A DNA stretch of 64,000 bases, taken from Arsenophonus sp964026495. Lineage in GTDB: Bacteria > Pseudomonadota > Gammaproteobacteria > Enterobacterales > Enterobacteriaceae. Under the pieces are notes generated by a model, which was given only the letters and a program-made list of their open reading frames with translations, did not search any database and was not told where the DNA came from. Shown here piece by piece: positions 30,981-40,323 of this stretch; the first letter of the stretch is position 1; each line of letters opens with the position of its first letter. The position numbers and the translations under genes are program-made. The DNA is taken from positions 744,001-808,000 of the forward strand of contig NZ_OZ032148.1 in NCBI RefSeq assembly GCF_964026495.1, written 5' to 3'.

Positions 30981-32496
30981 AAAAATTAAAAATTAACAAA
31001 ATTATTGAAATAATATTTTGTATTTTTATACCTAATACCTATTAAAATTTAATCAATCATGCTTGACAAATATAGAATTACTTTGATTTAAAAAATAAAT
31101 TTCAAAAAATAATTTAATATTTCTACACTAGATAAGTTTAGTAGTTCTACACTAGATGAGAATAAACCAAAACTAATAAATCATCTAATAAAAATAACAA
31201 ATTTATAAAAAAATGATTCAACTATTCTGAAAATATTAAAAATAATTTTAGCTATTTTATTATTTAATGAAAAATTTAAAACAGAAAAAAGAATAACAAC
31301 AAAAAACATGCTTTTAAACTATTAATAATTTTGATATTATTGACTTTTATTAAAAAAATATAAAATATTCTATATATTTATATAATATAAAAATATTAAT
31401 TGCTTGAAATCATAAAAAAATTTTTCTAAAATCTATTTTAAGAAATAATCAAATATCATAAGTTCAAATTGTCTTTCTAATTTAATTTTTTTATGCTCTT
31501 TTTTTTAAACTATATAAAAAATATTTTAAACATTTTATTACTTATTAAAATAAAGTTTTATAACAAATTATATCTTTAAAAAGGATCAAAAAATAATAAC
31601 CTTTTTTCAAACACTACAAAAATTTTCATAATAAAACAAAATTCAAAAAAAGAAAAAACATGCTTTTCTGAAATTGACTGATAATAAATATTTCATAATT
31701 GAAATACTCAACAAATATTTACCAAAAAGTAATTTTCTAATTGATTTTTTTTGAATAAGTGCAATGTATTTTAAATACAAGTTACAATACTTATATATTA
31801 GTTAACATTAAAAATACTTTGATTAATTAATATAATACACTAAAATATCCAACTAAAAAATTTACAGCATACAAATCTACTCTTTAAAAATCCACTTTTT
31901 AATAAAAAATTTAATACAGCTAAAATCTTTTTTATTTACGTACTAAATTCAATCTATCAAAGAACCCTTAAAATCGTAACAAATTATTTTTATATCTTAA
32001 AATCATCATTGTTATGATTTTCTTTTGCTTAAACATTTCAAAAAAGAATACAAAATCACATTTAGATTTTATTAAAAATCTTAGTTTTCTGAAGAAAAAT
32101 TGTATTTTTCCTAAAAAAAACAAAAAACATTATCACTTTTCAATAAAAGTGCTATTATTTATTATAATTTACCTTTCTTGTTATAGCACTTTTTAAAAAA
32201 GCTTCTTTTATAAAAAATTTTATATATAATTTTTTAAAAAAAATAAAAAGCAAAATGATAATATTTACTAAAAACTCCCTATCTCTTATTATTAATAGAA
32301 GAAATATTAATTTTAATATAAAATCATAATACTCTTATGAAAATAGCATGATATCATCAGATAAAATCAAATCTAATTCCAGTTAAAAAATAATTAACAA
32401 TGACAGCCTTACTTGCAAAAAATAAATGAACTATTAAAAATTTATTATGATTGAAATGATAAAACACTTAAAAGATAAAAAATATCGGAGATAATA
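30981..32496. other. Gene-free spacer in place of damX and dam
   Basis: 1.5 kb lies between aroB and rpe. In E. coli this position is occupied by damX and dam. No Dam methyltransferase motif (DPPY) and no SPOR-type ORF is found. A 60-codon frame at 32014-32196 is uninformative. A 13-base direct repeat (TTCTACACTAGAT at 31121 and 31145) is present. Confidence 0.6.
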
Positions 32497-33177
32497 ATGA
32501 AAAAATTTTTTATTGCTCCCTCTATTCTGTCTGCAAATTTTGCATGTTTAGGTGAAGATGTTAAAAAAGTTGTTAAAGCTGGAGCAGATATGCTTCATTT
32601 TGATGTCATGGATAACAATTATGTTCCTAATTTAACATTTGGGCCAATAATATGCAAAGCATTACGAGATTATGGGATCACTATTCCAATTGATGTACAT
32701 TTAATGGTGAAATCAGTAGATAGACTCATTGCTGATTTTGCCAAAGCAGGTGCAACTTATATTACTTTTCATGCTGAAGCTATTAAACATATTGATCGAA
32801 CATTACAATTAATTAAAGATAATGGATGTAAAACAGGTTTAGCTTTTAATCCAGCAACACCATTAAATTATTTAGATTATGTAATAGATAAATTAGATAT
32901 GGTTTTGATTATGTCGGTAAATCCAGGTTTTAGTGGACAAACTTTTATTCCAGGAACTTTAAATAAGTTGCGCCATGTTCGTAAAATAATTGATAATAGT
33001 AATTATAATATTTACTTAGGAGTTGATGGTGGTATAAATATTGATAATATCATTCATGTTGCAAATGCAGGAGCTAATACTTTTATCGCAGGTTCTGCTA
33101 TTTTTAAACAACAAAATTATAAATTTGTCATTAATTCTATGCGTAAAAAATTAGCTTCATTAATTAAAAATTCATAA
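32497..33177 (+). CDS. rpe: Ribulose-phosphate 3-epimerase Rpe
   Basis: Interconverts ribulose-5-phosphate and xylulose-5-phosphate in the pentose phosphate pathway, using a metal in a TIM barrel. It has 226 residues (E. coli 225). Motifs are PSILSANFACLGED, MLHFDVMDNNYVPNLTFGP (metal His/Asp), VNPGFSGQ and GVDGGIN. GGAG precedes the ATG by about 8 bases. The last codons and stop are part of a 30-bp tandem duplication that continues past the gene. The next gene in E. coli, gph, is missing. Confidence 0.98.
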   Translation: MKKFFIAPSILSANFACLGEDVKKVVKAGADMLHFDVMDNNYVPNLTFGPIICKALRDYGITIPIDVHLMVKSVDRLIADFAKAGATYITFHAEAIKHIDRTLQLIKDNGCKTGLAFNPATPLNYLDYVIDKLDMVLIMSVNPGFSGQTFIPGTLNKLRHVRKIIDNSNYNIYLGVDGGINIDNIIHVANAGANTFIAGSAIFKQQNYKFVINSMRKKLASLIKNS

Positions 33178-33205
33178 AAATTAGCTTCATTAATTAAAAA
33201 TTCAT
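33146..33205 (+). repeat. 30-bp tandem duplication at the rpe 3' end
   Basis: Two perfect 30-bp copies, 33146-33175 and 33176-33205, begin AAAAATTAGCTTCATTAATT. The first copy contains the last nine sense codons of rpe and the second lies after the stop. It looks like a recent slippage duplication that left the protein intact. Confidence 0.95.
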
Positions 33206-33394
33206 ATACAAAAAAAATAAAAAACCAATGTTTATGAAATTATACATAAATTTTAAAATAAAGAATTAATAAAATAATTAATAACATTTTTGATATCTTT
33301 TTAAAAAACAAAAAATTGATTCTTCATTACATATTTTGAAAAATATATTATAATTTTTTAATTATATGTTACAAACGCTTATTAAATAATTAAT

Positions 33395-34441
33395 ATGAAT
33401 ATACCTGTATCAGTTATACAAAAAATAACCAATATCAAAAAGCCTATTATATTTAGTGGAACTCAACCATCCGGAAAATTAACTATTGGTAATTATATTG
33501 GAGCAATAAGACAATGGGTTGAAGCACAAAATAATTATGAGTGCATTTATTGCATTGTTGATCAACATGCAATTACAATTCGTCAAGATCCAACAGAATT
33601 ACGAAAAAATACATTAGATACATTAGCTTTATACTTAGCTTGCGGAATTAATCCTAAAAAAAGTATTATTTTTTTACAGTCCCACGTTCCTGAACATAGT
33701 CAATTGCATTGGATATTAAATTGCTACACTTATTTTGGTGAACTCAAAAGAATGACACAATTTAAAGACAAATCCATGCATTATTCTAAAAATATAAGTG
33801 CTGGATTATTTAATTATCCAATATTAATGGCAGCGGATATTTTACTTTATCAAACAAACAAAGTACCAGTTGGTATTGATCAAAAACAACATTTAGAATT
33901 AAGTCGTAATATTGCTAAACGCTTTAATAACATCTATGGTAAAATATTTACAGTACCAGATCCCTTTATGCATGTAACAGGTACTAAAATTATGTCCCTA
34001 CAAGAACCAAAAAAAAAGATGTCAAAATCAGATAATAATCATAATAATATTATTATTTTATTAGAAAATCCTAAATACGCTATTAAAAAAATAAAACTAG
34101 CTATTACAGATTCTGAACAACCACCAAAAATTTATCATAATTTAGAAAAAAAACCAGGGATTTCCAATCTCATAGAGATTTTATCTGGAATTACAAATAC
34201 TTCTATCGTAGATATAGAAAAACAATTTTCTGGAAAACTTTATGGGGATTTAAAAAATGATGTAGCTACAGCTATTAATGATATATTATACAAAATACAA
34301 AATCGCTTTTATGAATTTCGCAATAATGAAAAAAAATTAAATAATATTTTATTAGAAGGAGCTATAAAAGCGCAAAATAAAGCGCGAATCACCTTAAGTA
34401 AAGTTTATGAAGCAATCGGTTTCATGAATTTTACAAAATAA
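33395..34441 (+). CDS. trpS: Tryptophanyl-tRNA synthetase TrpS
   Basis: Class Ic synthetase charging tRNA-Trp. It has 348 residues, 14 more than E. coli TrpS. The extra residues are N-terminal (MNIPVSVIQKITNI) before the conserved KPIIFSGTQPSG, and no internal ATG offers a shorter start. The HIGH-type motif is TIGNYIG (about residue 30) and the KMSKS loop is KKMSKSDNN (about 208). Its substrate tRNA-Trp lies 1.7 kb downstream. It is the end of the aroK-aroB-rpe-trpS block. Confidence 0.97.
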   Translation: MNIPVSVIQKITNIKKPIIFSGTQPSGKLTIGNYIGAIRQWVEAQNNYECIYCIVDQHAITIRQDPTELRKNTLDTLALYLACGINPKKSIIFLQSHVPEHSQLHWILNCYTYFGELKRMTQFKDKSMHYSKNISAGLFNYPILMAADILLYQTNKVPVGIDQKQHLELSRNIAKRFNNIYGKIFTVPDPFMHVTGTKIMSLQEPKKKMSKSDNNHNNIIILLENPKYAIKKIKLAITDSEQPPKIYHNLEKKPGISNLIEILSGITNTSIVDIEKQFSGKLYGDLKNDVATAINDILYKIQNRFYEFRNNEKKLNNILLEGAIKAQNKARITLSKVYEAIGFMNFTK

Positions 34442-34883
34442 AAAACATTTTCATATTTTTTCTATCAGTGCATAAAAATTTAAAATTAAAATGATTTAAG
34501 TATTTTATGATCTCTTGAGATCAATCACAAAAAACACAAAAAACAAACAAAACAAATATACAAAAATAAAAATGATTAAGATGAAAATATCTAGTATAGA
34601 AAAAACATATTATAATTAAATAAATATTTTAGCTATTTTTTATCTGAAATATACAGAAACTGATAATAATGCACAAATATTTATTTTTAAAAAATTTTTT
34701 AATATTTTATTAACAAAAAAGTTTAAACGTAAATTTTTTTTTATAAAAAAAAAATTACTTACTTATTGATATTATCATAACTTTTTTGTTAAATTTATTA
34801 ATCAATATAATTTTATTTTTATTTTAATGAAAAATTAATCACTTTTTGATCACTAATCACTAAATCAAAAAAAATACAAAAAG
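34442..34883. other. Gene-free spacer
   Basis: 442 bases of A/T-rich DNA lie between the convergent trpS and sodA genes. No ORF or GC-containing terminator hairpin is visible. Confidence 0.6.
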
Positions 34884-35516
34884 TTAGAGTTCATTAATTT
34901 TTTTTATAAAACGTTTTTCAGCTTCATCCCAATTAATTACTGACCAAAAAGCTTTAATATATTCTGCACGTCGATTTTGATATTTCAGATAATAAGCATG
35001 TTCCCAAACATCAAGACCTAAAATTGGAAAACCAAAAATATCAGAAACTGGTTCATCCATTAATGGATTATCTTGATTAGCTGTTGAAACAATTTCTAAT
35101 TTTTCATCTAATCTTAATATTAACCATACCCATCCGGATCCGAAACGACTTAATGCATATTTTTCAAAACTATTTTGAAAATTTTGTAGATTACCAAAAT
35201 CTCGTTCAATTGCATATCTTAATTTTCCTTGAAGTATAGTGCCTATTTTTAATCCTTTCCAAAATATGCTATGATTAGCATGTCCACCGGCATTGTTTCT
35301 TAAAAAAGTACGTTTATTGACTGGAATTTTATTTAAATTTTGTATTAAATCATCAATATCTAGTTTAGCTAACTCAGGAAACGTTTTTAATACATCATTT
35401 GTATTATCAATATAAGCTTGATGATGTTTTTTATGATGAATCCTCATTGTATTCTCATCAAAATATGGTTCAAGTTCAGAATATTTATATGGTAAATCCG
35501 GTAATGTATAACTCAT
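34884..35516 (-). CDS. sodA: Manganese superoxide dismutase SodA
   Basis: Dismutates superoxide in the cytoplasm. It has 210 residues (E. coli SodA 206). Metal ligands lie in the HHKKHHQAY, GGHANHSIFW and LDVWEHAYYLKYQNRR segments. The Mn-type markers, Gly in AGGHANHS and Gln in STANQDNPLM, favour SodA over the iron enzyme SodB. AGGAG precedes the ATG. With hemG and the ubiquinone genes nearby, it indicates oxygen exposure and respiration. Confidence 0.96.
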   Translation of the reverse strand: MSYTLPDLPYKYSELEPYFDENTMRIHHKKHHQAYIDNTNDVLKTFPELAKLDIDDLIQNLNKIPVNKRTFLRNNAGGHANHSIFWKGLKIGTILQGKLRYAIERDFGNLQNFQNSFEKYALSRFGSGWVWLILRLDEKLEIVSTANQDNPLMDEPVSDIFGFPILGLDVWEHAYYLKYQNRRAEYIKAFWSVINWDEAEKRFIKKINEL

Positions 35517-36114
35517 AAATTATAACTCCTATGTTTTTTTATAAAAACTATTCAAAGTCTAAATAATCGCTTACACAAAAAAATATTGTCATCAAATATA
35601 ATACATCAGAAAAAATATTTCACAAAAACTAACATAAATACTAAATAATCAATTATATTTAATTATTATTTCTAAGACTTATAAAGTATTTTATTTTATA
35701 ATAAATATACTTATACAGTATTTTTAATATAATTTATTTTAGCAATTTTAAAAAACAAAAAAATAATATAAGAATTTATAGCAAAATTACTACAAAAAAT
35801 CAACAAGATCTAAAATAAAATCATCATTTCTAAATTAAGAATGATTAAAAAATTAATTCTATTTATAAAATATTTGAATATTCCTAATATTTATTATACA
35901 AAAAAATATATAATTCTTAATTTGTATATTTTTTAATATATCATTTACTAAATGACTAAATAAAGAATTACTATTCTTAATATTTTCTACGCTTTAAAAA
36001 AAGTATATAAAATTTAATATTAATTGAAATTGTTTTTTATGTTTTTATAATAATAAAAATTATACTTTTAATTTTTAAACAAATATTCATCGAAATAAAA
36101 ATTAATAATTTTTT
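35517..36114. other. Gene-free spacer
   Basis: 598 bases lie upstream of sodA and downstream of tRNA-Trp (both minus strand). No ORF or structured RNA is seen. It must contain the sodA promoter. No recognisable Fur or SoxS operator is visible. Confidence 0.55.
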
Positions 36115-36190
36115 TGGCAGGGGCAGAGAGACTTGAACTCCCAACCACCGGTTTTGGAGACCGGCGCTCTACCAATTGAACTATGCCCCT
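36115..36190 (-). tRNA. trpT: tRNA-Trp(CCA)
   Basis: A full cloverleaf: acceptor AGGGGCA/TGCCCCT, D stem GTTC/GAGC, anticodon stem CCGGT/ACCGG with loop CTCCAAA (anticodon CCA), and T stem GGGAG/CTCTC. Discriminator G and the 3' CCA are encoded. It is 76 nt and nearly identical to E. coli tRNA-Trp. Unlike E. coli trpT it is not next to an rRNA operon. Its first seven bases plus leader are duplicated immediately upstream. Confidence 0.98.
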
Positions 36191-36220
36191 ATTATATAAT
36201 AATGCCCCTATTATATAATA
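36183..36220 (-). repeat. 19-bp tandem duplication spanning the tRNA-Trp 5' end
   Basis: Two perfect 19-bp copies (36183-36201 and 36202-36220, ATGCCCCTATTATATAATA on the plus strand). The inner copy contains tRNA bases 1-8. The outer copy puts a second AGGGGCAT in the leader. Each copy also carries TATAAT on the tRNA strand. Confidence 0.95.
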
Positions 36221-36927
36221 AAAAACAAATATGTAAAAATATAAAAAATATATTAATTAATTTAATAAATTAAAATTGTTTTACATGTTATTTTTTAATA
36301 TATGATTTTTATGCATAAATATTTATAAAAAATCTTAAAAAACAAAAACTCTGAAGAAATATACAAACAAAAAACAATTTATTTAACTAATTAATTTAAA
36401 ATATATTTAATGAATACATAAACATAAAAAATATTTTAAATCAAAAATTATATTTTAGTATTAATTATAAAAATATTTTAGATTTTTTATACTATAACTT
36501 TTAAATTACTTCATCAAATAATACTTGTTTTATTTTTTATTTTATGCAATATTTGCATCTGCAATAAGTATCTTAAATTCTTTATTATTTAATATTATTC
36601 AATTAATATTTATAATCAAATCAAATAATCTATAAAATATTAAACAATAGTTTTTATAAAAAATATCATTAAATGCTCTTATATTAAGAGATATTTTTTT
36701 AAAAAAAAATATAATTTTCAAAATTTAAAAAGCATTCATTATGCTAATTAATTAATAAAATAAACAAAAATTTTTGAAAAACAAAATTTTACATAAATTA
36801 ATTAAAAATACATAATTTATTAATTACTATTTTTATTTATCAAAGCACATCATAAAAAATGATGATCTAACAACATATTAAGAAAATACAGAAAAAATAC
36901 AAACAAATAAGAAAAAATGCATTTTAA
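36191..36927. other. Gene-free spacer
   Basis: 737 bases between tRNA-Trp and hemG. Apart from the 19-bp duplication at its left edge, only A/T-rich DNA is seen. The tRNA promoter should be in the left part. Confidence 0.55.
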
Positions 36928-37452
36928 CTATAGTCTACTAAACTGATTTGCAAAATCTTCTACTTTTTTCCAATCTGTATATTCAATATTTTTTTTAAAA
37001 TTTGCTTTTCCATTACTAAGACGCATAATAAATTGAATCATAATACGATCAAACCATGTATAATCAGAGTAACACAACGCACCTGCAAATACAGTGGTTA
37101 TAGTTGGTTTCCAAGAAATTTTTGATAAAAATTTAACCATATAAATATTTGTTTCAGTTCTATCTTTACCTTGTTTTCTTGCTGTTAAATTTACTCCACA
37201 AAATGCAGTTGGCATGATATTCAATTCTTTTTGATACTTATCAACAAAATTTACAAAAGCAGGATTAAAACGACCATAATGTATTGAAGCACCAATTAAT
37301 ACTTTCAAATACCTAGAAAAATTACACTTTTTCATAATATTTAAATCTTGTACATCACATGGTTTATTAACTTGCTTTAAATATTCAGAAATTTTAAATA
37401 TTATTTTTTTAGTTTGACCATATTTTCCTGAATATATTAATAAATAACTCAT
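36928..37452 (-). CDS. hemG: Protoporphyrinogen IX dehydrogenase (quinone) HemG
   Basis: Flavodoxin-like FMN enzyme that oxidises protoporphyrinogen IX to protoporphyrin IX, passing electrons to the quinone pool. Starting at MSYLLIYSGKYGQTKKI (37452) gives 174 residues and aligns with E. coli HemG (181). An upstream ATG adds seven unconserved residues, while AGGT lies just before 37452. The FMN phosphate loop SGKYGQT and the GASIHYGRFNPAF segment are conserved. It follows trkH by 24 bases, as in E. coli. It implies haem synthesis and dependence on ubiquinone. Confidence 0.95.
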   Translation of the reverse strand: MSYLLIYSGKYGQTKKIIFKISEYLKQVNKPCDVQDLNIMKKCNFSRYLKVLIGASIHYGRFNPAFVNFVDKYQKELNIMPTAFCGVNLTARKQGKDRTETNIYMVKFLSKISWKPTITTVFAGALCYSDYTWFDRIMIQFIMRLSNGKANFKKNIEYTDWKKVEDFANQFSRL

Positions 37453-37476
37453 AATATTACCTATTTTAAGCAATAA

Positions 37477-38928
37477 CTATTCCCGCCAAAATGTTGGAGT
37501 AAAAAGCACAAGTACAGTAAAAACTTCTAATCTTCCAAATAACATAGTAAAAATCAAAATCCATTTTCCTATAGAATTCATACTAGTAAAATTTTCAGCA
37601 ACTATTCCTAATCCAGATCCTAAATTATTTAATGTTGAAGCAATTGCTGAAAAAGCAGAAAATTCATCTACTCCTGTTGCTATTAATAATAATAAACTAA
37701 TTACAAAAACCAAAGCATAAGCAGAAAAAAAACCCCAAACTGCTTCAATGATACATTCAGGCAATATTCTAAAACCTAATTTAATCTTATAAACAGCATT
37801 GGGATGAACTAAACGCTTTAGTTCACGTGAACCTTGTAAAAATAATAATAAAATTCTAATAACTTTTAATCCCCCCCCAGTTGATCCAGCACATCCACCA
37901 ACAAAAGAAGCATAAAGCAATAATATTGGTAAAAAAATTGGCCAATTTACAAAACCATCTGTACTAAAACCTGCTGTTGTTGTTACAGAAATAACTTGAA
38001 AAAATGCTTGATTAAATGTTTCTAAAAATGATTCATAAACCGAATAATACAAAAGCACAAAAACACAAATAACAATTAAAACTAATTGAAAACCTATAAA
38101 CACTCTAAATTCAAAATCATGCCAATAAATTCCAAAACTACGACCAGACAAAAAAATAAAATGAAGACCAAAATTACAGCCTGAAATTAACAAAAAAATT
38201 GCAACAATTATATTAATAGAAGGGTTATCAAAATAACCAATACTTGCATCATGGGTAGAAAATCCACCAATAGCTATAGTAGAAAAACTATGTGCAATAG
38301 CATCAAAAATATCCATCCCACTGCTCCATAATGCTAATGCACATATTATAGTTAACAAAACATATATTAACCAAAGTGTTTTAGCAGTTTCTGCAATTCT
38401 TGGACGCATTTTATTATCTTTTACTGGTCCAGGCATTTCTGCTCGATAAAGTTGCATACCACCTATACCTAATAAAGGCAATATAGCTACTGCCAAAACG
38501 ACAATTCCCATTCCTCCTAACCACTGTAACATCTGTCTATAAAAAAGTATTGCTTTTGGTAATCGATCTAATCCAACTAATGTTGTTGCCCCAGTGGTCG
38601 TCAAACCAGAAAAAGATTCAAAAAAAGCATCTGTGATAGAAAGATTAAGCTGATCTGAAAAAATAAAAGGTAAAGCACCTACACTACCTAATACTGTCCA
38701 CAATAATACGACAATCAAAAAACCTTCTTTAGATTTTAAAGCATATTTACTTTTTCTATTAGGTATCCATAACAATATGCCTATACTTAATGATAAGATA
38801 AAAGTTTGAGCAAAAACACCTCCTGCACCATCTCGATAGATTAATGCTACTATTCCTGGAATAATCATCGTAAAAGAAAATAAGACAACTAATAGTCCAA
38901 CAATTCTAATAATAGATCGAAAATGCAT
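37477..38928 (-). CDS. trkH: Trk potassium uptake protein TrkH
   Basis: Inner-membrane K+ channel/transporter subunit gated by TrkA. Starting at MHFRSIIRIVG (38928) gives exactly the 483 residues of E. coli TrkH, and AAGGA precedes it. An upstream in-frame ATG adds seven codons. The four selectivity-filter loops are visible: TTTGATTL, IAIGGFSTHD, TTTAGFSTDG and NNLGSGLG. The GGCAGSTGGGLKVIR segment is encoded by an uninterrupted run of eight G (plus-strand C at 37871-37878). It is co-transcribed with hemG. Confidence 0.97.
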   Translation of the reverse strand: MHFRSIIRIVGLLVVLFSFTMIIPGIVALIYRDGAGGVFAQTFILSLSIGILLWIPNRKSKYALKSKEGFLIVVLLWTVLGSVGALPFIFSDQLNLSITDAFFESFSGLTTTGATTLVGLDRLPKAILFYRQMLQWLGGMGIVVLAVAILPLLGIGGMQLYRAEMPGPVKDNKMRPRIAETAKTLWLIYVLLTIICALALWSSGMDIFDAIAHSFSTIAIGGFSTHDASIGYFDNPSINIIVAIFLLISGCNFGLHFIFLSGRSFGIYWHDFEFRVFIGFQLVLIVICVFVLLYYSVYESFLETFNQAFFQVISVTTTAGFSTDGFVNWPIFLPILLLYASFVGGCAGSTGGGLKVIRILLLFLQGSRELKRLVHPNAVYKIKLGFRILPECIIEAVWGFFSAYALVFVISLLLLIATGVDEFSAFSAIASTLNNLGSGLGIVAENFTSMNSIGKWILIFTMLFGRLEVFTVLVLFTPTFWRE

Positions 38929-40323
38929 AAAGGATTCCTTGAGAATCAAGCTTTAATATTCATCTTATTATTCCTAATAAAAATTTTATTTTAATAAAAA
39001 TTACTAAACAAATAATTTATCATTAACAATGTATTTGAATTTATAAAAATAACATAAAAAATAAAATTTTTTAATTGATTACATGAATATTCAGTAATAT
39101 TTATTAAATATATTAATCACTAAATTTATTTCTTTAATAATTCAATCAACCTTTAATTAAAAAATAATTTATTAAAAATTATTATGATATTACCAAAAAA
39201 ATTATTATTATTTGCAATGATTTGATTAATAATCAAAATCAGATTTGTATATATTTACATAATCATAAAAATCATTTACATAAAAAATATGCTTTATGAT
39301 AAAAGCAGAAATATAAATAAAAATCTACACGAAATAGATTAAACTCTATTTATGATCTTTATGGATTATCTTTATGGATTTTATATATCTTATGTATTTA
39401 GCATATTTTTATACTAAAAAAGATTTCAAAATTTATATAATATTTTTCTACAAAAATATCATTATATTGACGGATAAATTTCATCATTATTATGCATAAT
39501 AGTGCTATAAAACAATGTTTTCTAAATATAGAATAATATATTTATATAAAATTTTACATGTGAAATTGAAAAAATAAAAAAATCAGACATTAAAAATACT
39601 AAATAACATAAAAAAATTATTTGTTAATATATTTTTTAAAAAATACAGAAAAATTATTATCATGAACTATAGACTAATACTCATTAATCATAAAATAAAC
39701 TGAAAAAGAAAAAATTATTATATAAAATAATTATAATAATTAAGATAATCATTAAAATAAAAAATATAATTCAAAATATTAATTATTATGTCAAAAAATT
39801 TTATACTTAACTTAAATGATCCGACAAAATTTTTAAAAATATCATAAAATTTTTATTTTAAAAAATAAAATTATTTAAAAAAAAACTACAAAAATAATCG
39901 TCACTTAAAAAATTAACATTTTTACAATCAAAGATAATTTCAATTACAGATTTTCTTTATTGAATTCATCACATTTATATTAATTATGCTCATTAACTAC
40001 TATATGATAGTTTCTATATAATATTTTGCACAAAAAAATAAAATACACAATATATAATGTACTAGTAAGTAATTTTTATTTTTTATGTTTTCATGATATA
40101 AAAATATTTTAATATTAAATTATATAATTGTATTTTAAAAATAAGAAGAATACACTTCTTCAAATTATATTTATATATTAAATATTTAAATAAAAATTAT
40201 TACAAAATAATAATTTAATTTACAATACCCGTTGCATACAAGAGATAAAAAAATATTATTCTCTTAAAAAATATTTATTTTTTAAATATTTAATATATAA
40301 ACAAATTAATATAGGAATTCTAC
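38929..40323. other. Gene-free spacer at a rearrangement junction
   Basis: 1.4 kb lies between divergent trkH and rmuC. In E. coli trkH-hemG lies downstream of fre in the same direction as the ubi genes, so this is a breakpoint of a past inversion. No remnant of fadBA, pepQ or yigZ is visible. A perfect 13-bp tandem duplication (ATCTTTATGGATT) lies at 39355-39380. Confidence 0.6.

Noticed and set aside
32014..32196. 60-codon ORF in the missing dam/damX interval, considered as a dam remnant
   Set aside because: No methyltransferase or SPOR motif; composition matches the spacer.
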